A program made the translations under genes and the position numbers. From Inonotus obliquus (Eukaryota; Basidiomycota; Agaricomycetes; Hymenochaetales; Hymenochaetaceae), in contig JAJHTX010000001.1 of the NCBI GenBank assembly GCA_032164295.1, positions 3,596,001 to 3,660,000 of the forward strand: 64,000 nt of DNA, read 5' to 3'. The notes below the pieces were generated by a model. That model saw only the letters and a program-made list of their open reading frames with translations. It did not search any database and was not told the origin of the DNA. Positions 59,740-64,000 of the stretch are shown one piece after another (positions within the stretch are counted from its first letter, which is position 1; the number at the start of each line of letters is the position of its first letter).

Positions 59740-62110
59740 GGAGGAGCCTTCAGCCCGTATTGAACTACCAGTTGAAGGAACCTTCATTGTTGTTAAACCT
59801 CTTAGAGAAGAAATAGCAGTTTTCATGGCAGCAGAAATTGCATTGATTGTTGTGCAAGCATTAGCACAGGCTGGAGTTGGAGCACAAGTGTATACTGTAC
59901 TAGCAACAACATCAACAGACAATTCATCTGTAAACAAGCTAAGAGAGTATCATGGGGATAACCAATATAAAGATCTCTGTTGAGAACTTGTGTTGTATAT
60001 CTCAGAGAATCTAAAAAGGTTTAGAACTGATATCAACTAAATCAAATTTGTGCTATCCTACCTAAAGTCAGAATAAGCATTAACATGGGTGCAAAACTAG
60101 GTCGACCAAAATACTGCAGCTAACAGAAGTTCAACCATTCCTAATAACTTTGCTAAGTTTATCAAAGCCCTTGATGCATACTTCAGAGACCTCTACAAGG
60201 CATCTAAGACACTAGAGCGAATCTATACGGAGGTACAAGGATGTTATACAGCTGGTAAGTTCTTCAACATCTTTAAGCAACTAAGAATCTCAGTGGAACT
60301 CACTAGCAAGGAGTATGACACTATTCTCATTTATTGTCTGGAACAGACAGTCAACCCAAATATCCTTAGAGGAGTTATGTGAGCAGAAAAGGTACCAGTG
60401 ACATATGACAAATAGAAGGCAAAGGCACTAACTATTAATGCAGTAGAATAACAGCTTTAAACTCAATTACGTTCAGATTGCCCACTCATAAGAAACCTTC
60501 CCTCTCCTTTATAGACTCAATATTGTCACTCTTCAGAACCTCTGCCTTAACAACACAAGCCATTGCAGCAGCAACATTCTCTAATACAGCTGCGAGATCA
60601 TCAAGGAGTGACACTAGGTACGCACTCTGGAATGGAAGTTCCAATAGATATTGCAGAAGCCCAATGATGACTGCATTGCTGGATGTACAGAAAGTCTGGT
60701 CACTTTGCGGCTAAGTGTCCTGATTGTCGACAGATTATACAAAGGATTATTATATAGATAGAGCCCACAATTTATAGAGAAATAGCAGAGCAGCTCAGCA
60801 AACTGTCAGAACCGAACTTCATTGAGAAAAAGTATAGTGAGAAAGCCATAGAGGTTAGAGCTACAACTGAGACTAAAGGAGTTAACGTCAAGTAGTAGAC
60901 ATTATAACTACTGGTCAACATTCTCAAGGACTCTCATCATTAGTAGATTATAACTTGTGTGCTGTATAATAACTAGATGCACCTCAGTACACTAAGTTAA
61001 AAAATTATGAGATTCTAAATAATGTAATACCCACCCCCCAAAATGAAGACCTGAATGTTGATGATTATGACAATGTATGGATATGTGACAGAGGTATACA
61101 AGCAGAGAAAACAGGGCCCGTAATCTGCTTTGTTTGATAGACAAATGTATATTAATTGAATATTATTATAACTATCATTCATCTCTTTCCTTAAAAACTG
61201 AACTTTAAAGACAAAGACAAAGGTCGAAACTTATTAGATGGAGAAACTACAGAGATTCAAGAGCTGGATACATATGCACTCATTGACTCCAGAACAACTG
61301 GTTCTCTGATCAACAATAGATTTATTAAACGGTATAAGATCCCACCAAATGTTAAATTTGTCCTATCTCACTTTTTAATGCAGATGAAACCAACAATGAG
61401 GCAGGATCAATAATTAAAATATGTAGAGGTGGACATGTTTTCTCTGGGCAATATAAAGAGACTGTTTGCTTAGATGTAACATCTCTAGCATCAACCAACA
61501 TATTTTTTAAATATGACTGGCTAACCAAGCATAATCTGGAGATTGACTGAAAGACAGGTGTTATCAGATTTACCTGCTGCCCTGAAACATGCAACTCTAT
61601 AGATAAAAAGGTGAAGGAGAGGCTTAGAGATCATGGAGGCTTAGAGATCATGTCGGATGCATGATGAAGTGGCCAGAGTACCTTGATAAATTTGCTGATA
61701 TTTTCAGTGAAGAGAACTTTGAGAAGCTATTGGAACATCAAGTTTGGGACTACACTATTGAACTAAAGGCAGATTTTAAGCCAAGTGACTGTAAGGTGTA
61801 CCTGCTCAACCCGAAGGAAGAGAAGGTGCTGCAGGAGTTCATTGACGAAAACTTACATCTAGTCATATTTGCTATTCAAAGTCTCCAATGGTGTTGCTGT
61901 TCTTCTTCATCAAAAAGGAAGATAGTTCTTTCTAAGTAATCCAGGATTACAGGAAGCTTAATGAAGGGACAATCAAGAATAAGTATCCTCTTTCTTTAAT
62001 TCAAGAACTTGTTGACAAGGTCAGAGATTCCTGTTACTTCACCAAACTCGACGTCTGTTAGAGATACTATAATATTTAGATTCGAGAGGGCAATAAGTGA
62101 AAGACAGTGT
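59740..62110 (+). pseudogene. Decayed gypsy element: gag, protease, start of RT
   Basis: Gag pieces (LREYHGDNQYKDLC; FVLSYLKSE; TWVQN; FAKFIKALDAYFRDLYKAS) precede a damaged knuckle (CWMYRKSGHFAAKCPDC). The protease-like segment reads TYALIDSRTTGSLINNRFIK, with Arg where the catalytic D-S/T-G needs Gly. RT entry follows ([50 protein letters not shown]). The RT part is plainly a paralogue of Gypsy-1 (FSEENFERLPEHRVWDH). It is cut off at about 62,110 soon after FTKLDV. Confidence 0.8.
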
Positions 62111-62492
62111 TAAAAATGCAATGTTCGGCCCTATCCAGGAGTAGACTTAGGCAAGAGGTGTACAGGTACTAAGAGTGCAAAGGGAGGGCTAGTACATGTC
62201 AGTACTTAGTCTGGTACATATCGGTATCCTGTAGACAAGGGTCAAACAGCTAGATGAAGGAGAAAGTGAACTTATAGGTAGTTCCTGATACTTGGGCAAC
62301 TGACACAGAGTTGCAGTACATGTAAAGGATAAGGCTAGGATGGTAGAAATACAAGATTTGATATGACAATGAGAAGATTAATATGAGATAACAAGAATAA
62401 GAGTGAGTGAACTAGTCTTTTTACCTAATAAGAGGATTTTTAAGACTCAAAATTTACTAACATTGCAGTAGGTACTATAGGCCTATAAATAG
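62111..62492. other. Unassigned AT-rich junction
   Basis: About 380 bp between the broken gypsy RT and the LINE-A2 5' truncation point. No gene or known repeat is visible. Confidence 0.4.
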
Positions 62493-64000
62493 AATCAATT
62501 CAGCGGACGCCAGGGCCACGCCGTTCACGACGCGGCCCTCTCACTAACTAACCTAATGGAGACGGCATGGAGAAGAAACCTGAAGTGTTCGGCCTTAGCG
62601 GTCGACATCCAAGGCTTCTTCGACAAGGTCGAACCCACCAAGCTGAGGGAAACCCTGGACTCCCTAGGCTGCCCGACGGACACGAACGCATGGATCTACT
62701 CCTTCATGACGAAGAGGGAAGTAGCCCTGTCCTTCGACGGCATCACCCTTGACCCCCAGCCCAAACCCGATGTAGGAACACCACAAGGCTCCCCCATCTC
62801 CCCCATCCTAGCCACCATCTATGCCAGAGAAGCCCTAGATGCCGCACGTCGAGTCGCAAGGACAGAAATCATAGCGTACGTGGACGACCACCTACTGGTA
62901 ACCTGGTCTAGCGACTACGCCGAAAACTGCCGTGTACTGGCGAAGGCATGCAAACTCCTCCGAGACAGACTCCGCAGCTGCAACATGGACATTGAGGCGG
63001 AGAAGTCAGACGTCATCCACTTCAGGCGACAACGAGACACCACTCCAGACGGGGCTGACTTAGTCGTCACACTGGAGGATGCAACGGTCAAGCCCCAATA
63101 CCCCATGCGCTGGCTCGGCATCTGGTTCGACCCACACCTCAACTTCAGGGAACATACAGAAAGGATGAAGGCCAAAGCCTTCTCCACCCTAGCCGCCATG
63201 CGCCTCATCGCCAACACCCAGAGGGGAATGTCCCCTGAACTACTCCGCAGGCTATACATCGCCTGCGTACAATCCATCCTAACCTGGGGATCAACGGTAT
63301 GGTACCACGGCAGTCGTCAAAAGACGATTGTCGCCTCCCTCCAGAAAGTACAAGACAGCGCCGCGAGGTGGATCCTTGGGGTCTACCGCGGCGCAAACAG
63401 TATAACTACAAATTTCCTTATTTCTCTCCCTCCCCTTAAATTTTCTCTAGAACTATTGAAAACTAAAGCCGCCCTCAGACACTACCGTACACCACACAAC
63501 CATGGGCTAAGGCCACTTTTCGCTCTTCGTAAAAAACATATAGGTAATAGAAATAGTGTAATTTCCTTTTCTTTTAGAGACCGAGTGCCGAATGCCCAAC
63601 CAGTTCCCGCGTACACGCATGCCCCCTGGGAAGAACCTCTGGCCTTCTCCGAAGGACGAGTACACTTCCACACCCCAACCACACCGACAGACTCCGACAC
63701 ACGCCAGGAATACATCCAAGCGGCGTTGGATCTGTCCGGTAACACTAGCCGCCTGCTAGTTTTCACGGACGGCTCAGTGAAAGCAACACAGGCGCGCCGC
63801 AAAGCGGGCGCCTCCTCAGTCATCCTCTACGACGGCAACACCATCGCCACGAGAAAGATGGCGGCAGCCGCTCTAACCACAGCCACGGATTGCGAGATCA
63901 TGGCGCTGGCAACTGCGCCAACCTGGACAGCGCGCCACCTCCCCACATCAGACACACCCCCGAGGGAAATACACTTCCTCTCCGACTCACTACTGGCCCT
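62493..64000 (+). CDS. LINE-A2: 5'-truncated LINE ORF2 with open frame (partial)
   Basis: Homology to LINE-A begins sharply at GAATCAATTC (62,492) and continues without a gap to the window edge; position x here equals x minus 32,877 in LINE-A. The 502 codons are all open. They include reverse transcriptase (SALAVDIQGFFDKVEP, motif A; GTPQGSPISPIL; AYVDDHLLV), the thumb (MRWLGIWFDPHLNF; LLRRLYIACVQSIL) and RNase H (FTDGSVKAT; ATDCEIMALA). Endonuclease and ORF1 are missing, as expected of a 5'-truncated LINE insertion, so there is no native start codon and the copy is probably not expressed as such. It continues beyond the window. Confidence 0.88.

Noticed and set aside
63482..63823. Antisense open frame in LINE-A2, with a similar one in LINE-A (30650-30925)
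   Set aside because: Its conservation follows from the sense RT/RNase H coding sequence; an antisense gene is not needed to explain it.
1..64000. CRISPR arrays, prokaryotic operons, rRNA, tRNA genes
   Set aside because: None was seen. Repeats here are LTRs, target duplications, a minisatellite and inverted transposon copies, and the genes have spliceosomal introns.

Overview
The window looks like a chromosome segment of an agaricomycete (mushroom-type basidiomycete). The genes carry many short introns (about 50-75 nt, GT..AG), and the gene set is typical of that group. About one third is a compact gene block (roughly 3.9-20.6 kb). The remaining two thirds (20.9-64 kb) is a transposon island with no host gene that I can recognise.

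Gene block. After about 3.9 kb with no supportable gene come TRM2 (minus; tRNA m5U54 methyltransferase, 5 exons) and, divergently, UBR1 (plus; N-end-rule E3 ubiquitin ligase, 6 exons, 1,805 aa). They share a 291-bp intergenic region. UBR1 converges on a membrane-anchored cytochrome P450 (minus, 8 exons, 545 aa). Then come an HPP-family membrane protein (3 exons), a large F-box protein and a DAO-type FAD oxidoreductase (3 exons), all on the plus strand. Every multi-exon model was built by hand and closes in frame. Nothing ties these genes into one pathway.

Transposon island, left part. Copia-1 (20,926-25,915) is a full-length Ty1/copia element with 262-bp LTRs differing at 3 sites, a 5-bp target duplication (GATAT) and one continuous gag-pol frame broken only by two TGA codons. 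LINE-A (26,032-32,387) is a full-length Tad-like LINE with a 13-bp target duplication and a poly(A) tail. Its two frames carry about 15 in-frame stops and no evident frameshift. Gypsy-1 (35,024-41,535) is a young Ty3/gypsy chromovirus with 463-bp LTRs differing at 2 sites, target duplication ATGGT and an integrase chromodomain. Its primer-binding site is an 11-nt complement of the predicted 5' end of its own mRNA. Gypsy-1 sits inside older debris that itself splits a decayed minus-strand LINE (LINE-B).

Transposon island, right part (44-62.5 kb). This is an AT-rich, CpG-poor graveyard: pieces of several gypsy elements on both strands, and two copies of one copia family placed head to head so that they form a nearly perfect 577-bp inverted repeat. 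From 62,493 to the window edge lies a 5'-truncated second LINE-A copy. It aligns to LINE-A without a gap and has a fully open frame, so it shows that LINE-A's stop codons arose mostly by C-to-T (or G-to-A) change.

I did not find CRISPR arrays, rRNA or tRNA genes, or a new defence-type system. The most unusual things are in the retroelements: a predicted self-priming Tf1-type element whose LTR carries a perfect candidate intron framed by a 25-bp direct repeat; a TAATG stop-start junction in the LINE; and clear one-directional CpG decay.
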